Positions 1 to 5,484 are shown, numbered from the stretch's first letter. The stretch: 6,239 nucleotides of DNA from an uncultured bacterium (GCA_902779075.1 CACZAK010000252.1:1-6239), one strand, 5' to 3'. Numbers and translations: made by a program. Notes: generated by a model from the letters alone, not told the origin.

Positions 1-92
1 GCATTGCCGCATACAGAAAACGAGAAGTTGGAGGTTGGCAGGTATATGGCTCGCTTTGTGAAGGCGAGTACAAGTTACGACCACATAGACGA

Positions 93-221
93 GGCGTTGT
101 CGACTTTGACGGGTGGGTCGTGGCTGCTGGAGAGCACCGTGTCAACCGTAGGTATAAGAGTTGGCAAGATGGAACGACAGGGTTCCACAAATATGATGTG
201 CAAGTTAATCAAGGAGAATAA
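93..221 (+). pseudogene. Degraded C-terminal end of an NlpC/P60-like hydrolase, copy 0
   Basis: Read in the frame of base 93, this encodes G-V-V-D-F-D-G-W-V-V-A-A-G, then V-N-R-R-Y-K and H-K-Y-D, with TAA at 219-221. It aligns without gaps over about 22 codons to copy 1 (309 onward: G-I-V-D-F-D-G, S-A-G, V-N-R-F-F-K). The His that precedes this motif in copy 1 (G-H-V-G-I-V-D) is lost here because the 5' side is replaced by the family B gene head. The H-x-G-I-V pattern is typical of NlpC/P60 and CHAP-type enzymes, where the His is catalytic, so the family call is reasonable but rests on a short stretch. No catalytic Cys region remains, so this cannot be an active enzyme. Confidence 0.55.
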
Positions 222-226
222 AGATG
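211..226 (+). promoter_or_regulatory. Relic ribosome binding site and start codon after tail copy 0
   Basis: AAGGAG at 211-216 lies inside the last codons of tail copy 0 and is followed after 7 bases by ATG at 224. The reading frame from this ATG ends after four codons (TGA at 236-238). The layout matches the starts of the genes at 422 and 1885, so this looks like the surviving start region of a partner gene whose body has been deleted. A neighbouring frame just downstream (233-262) still encodes a hydrophobic stretch resembling a signal peptide (T-C-L-F-A-L-S-L-A), which would fit a frameshifted remnant. This is inference. Confidence 0.35.
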
Positions 227-239
227 CATATGCATTGAC

Positions 240-425
240 TTGTCTTTTTGCCCTCAGCCTGGCTATATATCATCAGATCCTGCGCCGGCCGGAATGCCTG
301 GGCATGTGGGCATAGTAGATTTTGACGGACAAGGGATTAGTGCGGGAATGAATAATGTCAATCGGTTTTTCAAGGCTTGCGGCAGTCATGCAACGCTGCG
401 CAAATACATTGGAGAAGAACTATGA
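240..425 (+). pseudogene. Degraded C-terminal end of an NlpC/P60-like hydrolase, copy 1
   Basis: The open frame encodes about 61 residues with P-Q-P-G-Y near its start, then G-M-P-G-H-V-G-I-V-D-F-D-G (His codon at 303-305), G-I-S-A-G-M, N-V-N-R-F-F-K and a C-terminus G-E-E-L. The P-G-(D/Y) segment followed by H-V-G-I-V is the usual order in the C-terminal half of NlpC/P60 domains. The Cys-containing N-terminal half is absent, so this is a remnant. Any start codon here would be fortuitous. The last codons (GGAGAAG, 411-417) are also the Shine-Dalgarno site of the next gene, and the TGA stop (423-425) overlaps that gene's ATG as ATGA. It lies 216 bp, an exact number of codons, downstream of copy 0 and in the same frame, though a stop at 219-221 separates them. 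Confidence 0.55.
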
Positions 426-1039
426 AGACTACAATCAGTAAAGTGGCTTTTTTTCTGTCTGCGTTGGTGTTGTCCACTGCCGGCATTGGAGATGAGGTAT
501 GCAGCAATGCCGTCATGTTGGCAAGGGCAAAACTAGATGACTGTCTGGCGGTACTGCCGACGGATTTTACGGGCACAGCGGAATACATGATGGAATTCGG
601 CATGTGCGACGAACTGCCGTCGCCTGAAATTGAGTTGGGGATGTTCGTCTCTAACAATGTTGACGTTGTTTATTCGAATCTGTCGACCATCGCGACAAAT
701 ATTGTCGAGAGGCGACTGCTGTTGGCATCGGCCTGGTGGCTTGGTGACGACTACTATCTTGACTGCCTGTCACGTAACGTCGATCTGGCAGTTGCAGGAA
801 CAATCTCAGCCAATGACCTGCGGTGGTATATGAGAGGCCACAGAACGAGGCGCTTGACATATTTGCTCGCGTCTCAATACGACAGGCCGGGTGTCTCAAA
901 CATCGTACTTCGGCTGATGACCTATACTGGCGAGACGAACAAGTACGAAAAAGTCCTAAGCGGCGAGGCCAAGGCCGAGTACCTTGAGTTTGAACAGTTC
1001 ATGGCTGACGGCCCAGAGGCACCGCGTCAGATGGAATGA
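422..1039 (+). CDS. Exported small protein, family A (possible immunity-like partner)
   Basis: A 205-residue protein of unknown family. The ATG at 422 is preferred over in-frame starts upstream because GGAGAAG at 411-417 is well spaced from it and a signal peptide begins there: K-T-T near the start, then a hydrophobic run at residues 8-20 and likely cleavage around 20-24. It is clearly paralogous to the protein at 1885. Shared blocks include E-F-G (58-60), V-S-N-N (76-79), S-A-W-W-x-G-D-D (103-110), a D-L-A-x-x-G segment (121-126), R-G-H (138-140), Y-D-x-P-G-x-S-N (153-160), T-G-E-T-N (169-173) and V-L-S-G-E-A (178-183). The start overlaps the stop of hydrolase tail copy 1, suggesting translational coupling. 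A signal peptide plus position directly after a cell-wall hydrolase C-terminus would fit a periplasmic immunity protein; that role is inferred, not shown. Confidence 0.8.
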   Translation: MKTTISKVAFFLSALVLSTAGIGDEVCSNAVMLARAKLDDCLAVLPTDFTGTAEYMMEFGMCDELPSPEIELGMFVSNNVDVVYSNLSTIATNIVERRLLLASAWWLGDDYYLDCLSRNVDLAVAGTISANDLRWYMRGHRTRRLTYLLASQYDRPGVSNIVLRLMTYTGETNKYEKVLSGEAKAEYLEFEQFMADGPEAPRQME

Positions 1040-1064
1040 AGTGTGTATGTAGAGGAGAAGGGAT

Positions 1065-1739
1065 ATGTCTGCGTCCAGACGAACAGGGAAGTTTTTGTCA
1101 TGTACATTTTTGATCGTGATGCTTTCGCTTGCCGTAGTGCTGTTGCTTGGCAAAGTTCCCGTTGGCATCGAGTACGGATCGCCATATAGGGGGATTCCGG
1201 ATGCGGCGACAAATGGAATCGACATCGTATCTGCGGCGCGAAGTCAGATCGGAGTGACGGTTGTGTACGACCCGTCGTACCAAAACATTCCATATCCAAA
1301 TGGGGATGTCCCCATAGACAGAGGCGTGTGCAGCGACGTGATAGTCCGTGCGCTCCGAACGGCGCGAGGAATAGACCTCCAGAGGCTTGTTCACGAGGAT
1401 ATGAAGGCGCATTTCATAATGTATCCTTCGCTGACAAGGTGGTTGATGTATAGGACAGATCCAAGCATAGATCATAGGCGAGTTCTGAACCTTGAGCGTT
1501 TCTTTGGACGAATCGGATGGTCTTTGGAGGTCACAAAGGATGCGGACTGCTATATTCCTGGCGACATTGTTACATGCCTTATTGGTGGCGAAATCCCACA
1601 TGTCATGATTGTCAGCGACAGAAAATCACCTGATGGAGTGCCACTTGTAATACACAATGTGGGTTCTGGAACTCAAGAGGAGAACCGTCTTTTCAGCTAT
1701 GACATTACCGGACACCATCGACTGCGGATGGCAAAGTGA
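1065..1739 (+). CDS. DUF1287 family protein (YijF-like), membrane-anchored, probable NlpC/P60-fold
   Basis: A 224-residue protein with AGGAGAAGG (1053-1061) 3 bases before the ATG. Residues ~10-29 form an N-terminal membrane segment or uncleaved signal, so the domain should face the periplasm. The remainder is recognisably DUF1287 (E. coli YijF type): A-R-x-Q-I-G-V-T with Y-D-P at ~58-70, Y-P-x-G-D-V-P at 77-83, R-G-V-C-S-D (Cys89), L-V-H-E-D-M (108-113), P-S-I-D-H-R-R (133-139), P-G-D-I-V-T (165-170), P-H-V-M-I-V-S-D (His179) and I-H-N-V-G-S-G (196-202). The order of Cys89, His179 and a polar residue near 197-198 fits a papain-like/NlpC-P60 catalytic arrangement; this assignment is by pattern, and the family's biochemical activity is not established. 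It starts 25 bp after the 422 gene and its stop abuts tail copy 2. It appears full length and intact. Confidence 0.88.
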   Translation: MSASRRTGKFLSCTFLIVMLSLAVVLLLGKVPVGIEYGSPYRGIPDAATNGIDIVSAARSQIGVTVVYDPSYQNIPYPNGDVPIDRGVCSDVIVRALRTARGIDLQRLVHEDMKAHFIMYPSLTRWLMYRTDPSIDHRRVLNLERFFGRIGWSLEVTKDADCYIPGDIVTCLIGGEIPHVMIVSDRKSPDGVPLVIHNVGSGTQEENRLFSYDITGHHRLRMAK

Positions 1740-1878
1740 TGCAGCCTTGATCCGAATGCGAAGTCGAGCCAACGCGGGCGCAGTTGACTGTTTCGGCATT
1801 AGCGCAGGAATGGCAAACGTCAATCGTCATTTTGAAACTGGTTCGTCAAATATTGTTAGAAGGAAACTGGAGGAATAA
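1740..1878 (+). pseudogene. Degraded C-terminal end of an NlpC/P60-like hydrolase, copy 2
   Basis: Right after the DUF1287 stop, the frame of base 1777 encodes G-A-V-D-C-F-G-I-S-A-G-M, N-V-N-R-H-F and a charged end R-R-K-L-E-E, with TAA at 1876-1878. The G-I-S-A-G-M-x-N-V-N-R core is the same as in copy 1, with two residues missing after V-D. The preceding bases (1740-1776) show no clear similarity to either neighbour. The frame stays open back into the DUF1287 gene (to about 1657), but that part is out-of-frame overlap. The final codons supply GGAGGA (1869-1874), the Shine-Dalgarno site of the 1885 gene. Only a short tail remains, so there is no enzyme here. Confidence 0.55.
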
Positions 1879-1884
1879 ACATTT

Positions 1885-2457
1885 ATGAAGAAACTGACAA
1901 TAGGCGTTTTCATCTTGGCTTGCGTTGGGATGACGTGCGCCGATGACATCGTTTCGCAAGTGTGTTCGTCGGTGTCGTCGGTTGTTTCTGCGCTGCCGGC
2001 TGGTCGGCGCGGCTCACCTTCGTATATTCGCGAGTTCGGTGTTCCATTTAAGCAATGCGCTGGTTATCAAGGGCTTGTCAGCATCGTGTCGAACAACCAG
2101 GATTTAGTGTGCGCCAATTTCAGTGCATGCGCGACGAACGAACTTTCCAGGATGGTGCTGCTCTCCGCTTGGTGGGGCGGCGATGATGATTTGTATATCG
2201 GCGGCCTTTCGCGGAGTCTGGACTTGGCAATGAATGGCATTGTAACTCGTGATGAACTCGATTGGTATCGACGCGGGCACTTTAATGTCAGGCGAGCCAA
2301 TATGCTCGCATTGCGGTATGATGAGCCGGGGATTTCAAATCTTGTGTCTCGTCTGTATGGTTTCACTGGAGAAACGAATGTCTACCTTCGGGTGCTGTCT
2401 GGTGAAGCGCGCATTAGCATTACGAATTATCTTGAGGAGATATCGCACACAAATTAA
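1885..2457 (+). CDS. Exported small protein, family A, second copy
   Basis: A 190-residue paralog of the 422 protein; no known family recognised. The start ATG at 1885 follows GGAGGA (1869-1874) by 10 bases. The N-terminus K-K-L-T-I-G-V-F-I-L-A-C-V-G is a signal peptide with likely cleavage at C-A|D-D (residues 18-21). Conserved blocks with the other copy: E-F-G (50-52), V-S-N-N (68-71), S-A-W-W-G-G-D-D (94-101), D-L-A-M-N-G-I-V-T-R-D-E (113-124), R-G-H (130-132), Y-D-E-P-G-I-S-N (145-152), T-G-E-T-N (161-165) and L-S-G-E-A (171-175). The 113-124 block has Asp, Asn, Gly and Glu at EF-hand loop positions 1, 5, 6 and 12. As with the first copy, it begins immediately after a hydrolase tail, which suggests that the two were once an effector/partner pair. 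Confidence 0.8.
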   Translation: MKKLTIGVFILACVGMTCADDIVSQVCSSVSSVVSALPAGRRGSPSYIREFGVPFKQCAGYQGLVSIVSNNQDLVCANFSACATNELSRMVLLSAWWGGDDDLYIGGLSRSLDLAMNGIVTRDELDWYRRGHFNVRRANMLALRYDEPGISNLVSRLYGFTGETNVYLRVLSGEARISITNYLEEISHTN

Positions 2458-2508
2458 GACATGCTGCATAACGACCTTCGGAGTGAGATTGACACGAGAG
2501 AATTTGAG

Positions 2509-3240
2509 ATGAAGAACTGTCTACTGTTTTTTGCCGCACTGGTTTCCCTTTCCGCTGTTTCCCATACGGAAAGTGAGAAGCTTGACACTGCAAGGTATAT
2601 GGTAAATGTCGTGGATGCGAACACAAGTTTCGACACAATTTCCGATGCTCCGGCACACATTCTAGAATGGAGTCGTCCTGAAGTGTTCTTTGGCATCAAC
2701 ATCAATGGTTGGACTGTTGACGAGAAGAAGGAAGCATTTGACGCTTATATACGCTACATAGCGACGACGAATTGCGCGAACGAGGAAAGCCCTGACTATG
2801 TAGTGTCCATTAGCGCAATTGAGCAATGCTGCTGGATGTCCCGCACGAACGAACTTGAGAGCATTCGCCAATTCGTATTGAACACACAGCATCCTTATCG
2901 GAGCAGGATTACTGGCGCCGTGCTGGAGCTTGGCGACTTAGACAATGAATCAATCGACTTTGCGGAGGCAATTGCAACGAATACTGTAGTGTTCGGTCGA
3001 AGTGAACGAGGTCGTGCGTTTGGTGTACTGTGGAAGAAACTGTCGCAGGCGAACATGGGAGATTCGGTCGCCAGCAATGCATGCGCCAGAATAACCAGTA
3101 TGTTTTATCGAAATAAGCAATTGTCGGTCGCCGGTGCGCTGAGCGTTGACAAATTACTTGTGGAACGTCTCAATGGCTATACAATGAGTTCCAACCGTTT
3201 AGAAACGGCTCTGTTTGTCCTTTCGCAGACCAATCGCGTG
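2509..3240 (+). pseudogene. Exported protein, family B, 3' end lost (no stop codon of its own)
   Basis: About 244 codons of recognisable gene. The ATG at 2509 is chosen over the one at 2461 because a signal peptide starts there (K-N-C-L-L-F-F-A-A-L-V-S-L-S-A, cleavage near residues 16-18) and a weak GAGAG lies at 2496-2500; 2461 has no ribosome site. The mature start (S-H-T-E-S-E-K-L-D, A-R-Y-M) is shared with the fragment at 1-92. The rest is rich in helices with recurring T-N pairs (T-T-N-C-A-N, R-T-N-E-L-E, L-N-T-Q, S-Q-T-N). No domain is recognised. After about L-S-Q-T-N-R (3220-3237) base composition jumps and the frame continues through a terminator into the mannosidase gene without a stop. 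The original C-terminus is therefore probably missing. The reading frame itself carries no internal stop. Confidence 0.6.
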
Positions 3241-3280
3241 GCGCGGGAAGATCGAGAAGGCCGGCGGCTCGGTCGCCTAA
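3241..3280 (+). other. Possible 3' stub of a lost chromosomal gene
   Basis: From about 3245 the DNA is GC-rich like the genes to the right. In a different frame from the 2509 gene it reads G-K-I-E-K-A-G-G-S-V-A and then TAA at 3278-3280, about 20 bases before a strong terminator. This is what the end of a native gene would look like after its body had been replaced by the mosaic on the left. Ten residues are too few to name the gene. The alternative is chance. Confidence 0.3.
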
Positions 3281-3299
3281 GCCATCTCTTGATCCACGA

Positions 3300-3337
3300 A
3301 AAAGCGCGGGCGGCAATCGTCCGCGCTTTTCGTTTTT
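3300..3337 (+). terminator. Strong intrinsic terminator
   Basis: The arms 3300-3313 and 3317-3330 pair over 14 positions (AAAAGCGCGG with CCGCGCTTTT, then G-U, C-G, G-C and a closing G-U) around a three-base loop (3314-3316). The stem is followed by CG and TTTTT (3333-3337). The A-run on the 5' side means it may also act on the - strand. It separates the mosaic region from the mannosidase gene, although an open reading frame runs right through it. Confidence 0.85.
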
Positions 3338-3340
3338 GTT
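3322..3340 (+). repeat. 19-bp direct repeat, left copy (terminator 3' arm and T-tract)
   Basis: These 19 bases, most of the 3' arm of the terminator hairpin plus its T-tract, occur identically at 5485-5503, directly after the mannosidase gene. Here the copy is part of a complete hairpin. Confidence 0.75.
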
Positions 3341-3387
3341 GTGCGTTGCCTTTGTGTGGCGACAGCAATGTAGCAAAGCCGCGACGC

Positions 3388-3417
3388 TTGCCAAAAGGTC
3401 TGTGCTTTTGCTATTCT
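3388..3417 (+). promoter_or_regulatory. Probable sigma-70-type promoter of the mannosidase gene
   Basis: TTGCCA (3388-3393) and TATTCT (3412-3417) are 18 bases apart, matching the -35 and -10 consensus at four of six positions each. Transcription would begin near 3424, which fits a gene start at 3448 with a short leader carrying its ribosome site. It lies just downstream of the terminator at 3300-3337, so the gene needs its own promoter. No operator-like palindrome was noticed. Confidence 0.5.
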
Positions 3418-3447
3418 ATTGGCATGAATGCGTATGGAGATGAGAAT

Positions 3448-5478
3448 ATGAAGATGAAACTTGTTGCAGGCGTTGCCTGCGTGTTTGCGGTGGTTGTCAA
3501 GACGGCCGCCGCCGCATGTGCGGGAATGGGGCTCGGCTTTGTCGATCCGATGGTCGGAACGGAAGGCCGGGGCAGCGAATACGGCGGCATGATGCCGATG
3601 ACAGGCGTGCCTTTTGGCGCTATGCATCTTGTGCCTGTGACACGCACGAATGCCGTAGGCCGGACGAGTTTCAACGCGCTCGACAAGAATCTGCTCGGCT
3701 TTTGCCTAACGCGCCAGCCCGCAATCTGGATGGGCGAGTTCGGCCCTGTCCGAATCTGGCTCGACAAGCCGCTTGCCATAGAGTCGATCGAGGCGCATCC
3801 GTGGCAGACGACAGTAAAAGCCGGCGGCAAGACATACGAACTGGCGGCGACTGCGCATGGCGCGCTGATCAGGTCCGACGACCCTGCGCTTGGCGCAGGC
3901 CTTGCCGACGAAGGCGTCACGACCGAGCGGACGGCGCGCGTCTCGACTGAGCCGATACCGAACTTCGCCTGCCGCTGGTCGAAGCGTCGCAACGGCAAAC
4001 TGCTCGCCGTCGGCGTGTCTCTCATCAGCGCGGAGAATGCGCAGAGGCACCGTCCAACGGGTAGCGACGAGGCTTTCGACGCCATCGTTTCCGACTCGAT
4101 TGCCAAATGGGACTACTTCTTCGACCGCCTGTTCATCGATGCGCCTGAGCGGGTCAAGAAGATATTCTATACCGGGCTCTATCATGCGCTCCTTTACCCG
4201 CGTGACCTTTCCGAGGAAGGGCTCTACTACTCGGCTGTCGACGACAAGGTGCACGAGGGGCCCGGCTACAGCTGCTTTTCGCTCTGGGACACTTACCGCA
4301 GCGAGCATCCGCTCCTTACGCTTGTCGCGCCGGAGAGGGCGGGGGCGATGTGCCAGTCGCTCGTTGACATGTACAAGTGGGGCGGGTGGCTGCCGATCTG
4401 GCCGAATCCCGGATATACTGGCGTCATGATCGGCGACCCTGCGGCGATCGTGCTCTCCGAGGCGTATGTGAAGGGCATTAAGGGCTTCGATGTCCAAGAC
4501 GCCTTTGCGGCATGTCTCAAGAACGCCGACGTTCCGCAGCCTGATGACATGCTCCGCAACTGGCTTGACATGGGGAGAGACGAGCCGGGCTGTCCCGAGA
4601 CGCGCGGCGGACTTACGTGGTATCTCTCCCACGGCTATGTGGCGCATGACAAGACCGTCGAGTCGGTTTCGCGCACGCTCGACTATTCGCTGGCGGACGC
4701 TTCCATCGCGAAGTTCGCCGCTGCGCTCGGCAGGGAGGACGAGGCGAGGCGCTTTGCTTCGCGGGCGAAGAACTACACGAATCTCTGGTGCGCGGCAGAG
4801 AGGTGCTTCCTGCCGAAGGCGTCTGACGGAACGTGGGAAAACCTCGAGAAACCCGTCCATCATGGCCACGCCTACACCGAGACCGACAGATGGAGCGCGC
4901 GATGGTGCGTTCCACACGACGTCGACGGGCTTGTCGCGCTGATGGGCGGGGCGGAGACGTTCGAGCGCGAACTCGACAAGTTCTTCGAGACTGGCTTCTA
5001 CAAGGTGGATGCGGTCGGCAACTCTTCCGTCCACGGCAACGAGACGTGCCACCATGTCGCCTATCTCTACAACCGGATCGGTCGCCACGGCAAGACGTGC
5101 CGTCGCGTGCGCGACATCCTGACGCGGTGCTATTCCGACAGCAGGCGCGGCTTCGACGGCAACGAGGACTGCGGCGCGATGAGCGCGTGGTATGTCCTTT
5201 CCGCGCTCGGGCTCTATCCGCTCGACCCGGCCAGCGGGTACTACGAGATCGGCTCGCCGATCGTGCGGGGCGCGATTCTCCAGCTTGGATCCCCTGGCGC
5301 CTGGAGGACGCTTGTAGTCCGCGTAGGCAACTATGCGCCTGATCGCTGGCTCGTCAGGCGCGCTACGCTCAATGGCGTGGAATTGAAGGATTGGCGTGTC
5401 AAGCATGCGGATCTCGTCTGCGGCGGAGAACTTGTCTTTGAGATGGCAGAGGGGAACGTGGGCGAGGCGACTCGCTAA
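3448..5478 (+). CDS. Secreted GH92 family exo-alpha-mannosidase
   Basis: A 676-residue glycoside hydrolase family 92 protein; the family are Ca2+-dependent inverting exo-alpha-mannosidases that trim mannose from N-glycans and mannans. The start at 3448 has GGAGA (3435-3439) at good spacing; the in-frame ATG at 3424 lies at the predicted transcription start with no ribosome site. Residues 1-24 are a signal peptide (K-M-K-L-V-A-G-V, ending A-A-A-A-C); Cys24 could be a weak lipobox. Family landmarks: F-V-D-P-M-V-G-T (31-38), P-F-G-A-M (53-57), Q-P-A-I-W-M-G (~90-96), L-W-D-T-Y-R (279-284), G-G-W-L-P-I-W (312-318), K-G-I-K-G-F-D, G-N-E-T-C-H-H (Glu532, the likely general acid by analogy with characterised members), G-N-E-D-C-G-A-M-S-A-W-Y-V (571-583, acidic residues for the base) and Y-E-I-G-S-P. 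It is shorter than the usual ~750 residues, the loss lying in the N-terminal beta-sandwich (~97-170). Pro331 sits where I expect a conserved His after M-I-G-D. Confidence 0.93.
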   Translation: MKMKLVAGVACVFAVVVKTAAAACAGMGLGFVDPMVGTEGRGSEYGGMMPMTGVPFGAMHLVPVTRTNAVGRTSFNALDKNLLGFCLTRQPAIWMGEFGPVRIWLDKPLAIESIEAHPWQTTVKAGGKTYELAATAHGALIRSDDPALGAGLADEGVTTERTARVSTEPIPNFACRWSKRRNGKLLAVGVSLISAENAQRHRPTGSDEAFDAIVSDSIAKWDYFFDRLFIDAPERVKKIFYTGLYHALLYPRDLSEEGLYYSAVDDKVHEGPGYSCFSLWDTYRSEHPLLTLVAPERAGAMCQSLVDMYKWGGWLPIWPNPGYTGVMIGDPAAIVLSEAYVKGIKGFDVQDAFAACLKNADVPQPDDMLRNWLDMGRDEPGCPETRGGLTWYLSHGYVAHDKTVESVSRTLDYSLADASIAKFAAALGREDEARRFASRAKNYTNLWCAAERCFLPKASDGTWENLEKPVHHGHAYTETDRWSARWCVPHDVDGLVALMGGAETFERELDKFFETGFYKVDAVGNSSVHGNETCHHVAYLYNRIGRHGKTCRRVRDILTRCYSDSRRGFDGNEDCGAMSAWYVLSALGLYPLDPASGYYEIGSPIVRGAILQLGSPGAWRTLVVRVGNYAPDRWLVRRATLNGVELKDWRVKHADLVCGGELVFEMAEGNVGEATR

Positions 5479-5484
5479 CGGCAT

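Larger units (their letters stand above)
1..315 (+). pseudogene. 5' fragment of an exported-protein gene (family B), fused to hydrolase-tail sequence
   Basis: The frame is open from base 1, so the true start lies upstream of the window. Its first ~30 residues (A-L-P-H-T-E-N-E-K-L-E then G-R-Y-M and T-S-Y-D) match the mature N-terminus of the 2509 protein (A-V-S-H-T-E-S-E-K-L-D, A-R-Y-M, T-S-F-D), so it belongs to the same family, just after the signal peptide. Similarity stops at about base 81-93. From there the DNA matches the hydrolase tail, but in another frame. The remaining ~70 codons to the TAG at 313-315 are therefore out-of-frame readthrough and not a real domain. I read this as a gene head cut off by recombination. 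Family function is unknown; the paralog suggests an exported, mostly helical protein. Confidence 0.6.

Noticed and set aside
235..269. Promoter TTGACT ... TATATA between tail copies 0 and 1
   Set aside because: The spacing is 23 bases, too long for a sigma-70 promoter, and both boxes lie within coding remnants.
377..421. Upstream in-frame start for the 422 gene
   Set aside because: It would add 15 residues before a normal signal peptide and has no ribosome site; the ATG at 422 has GGAGAAG at the right distance.
3245..3280. Identification of the G-K-I-E-K-A-G-G-S-V-A stub as the end of ribosomal protein L15
   Set aside because: The I-E-K-A-G-G-S-V ending is reminiscent of L15, but ten residues are too few, the preceding bases do not continue the match in frame, and rplO is normally followed by secY rather than a terminator.
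2461..5478. One 1005-codon gene encoding a single fused protein
   Set aside because: A strong terminator (3300-3337), a plausible promoter (3388-3417), a new ribosome site (3435-3439) and a second signal peptide lie in the middle, and composition changes near 3240. Two genes are the better reading.
3706..5484. 592-codon open frame on the - strand opposite the mannosidase gene
   Set aside because: It is the antisense shadow of a GC-rich gene: translation is Arg/Ala/Val-rich with no domain, and the + strand encodes clear GH92 motifs over the same bases.
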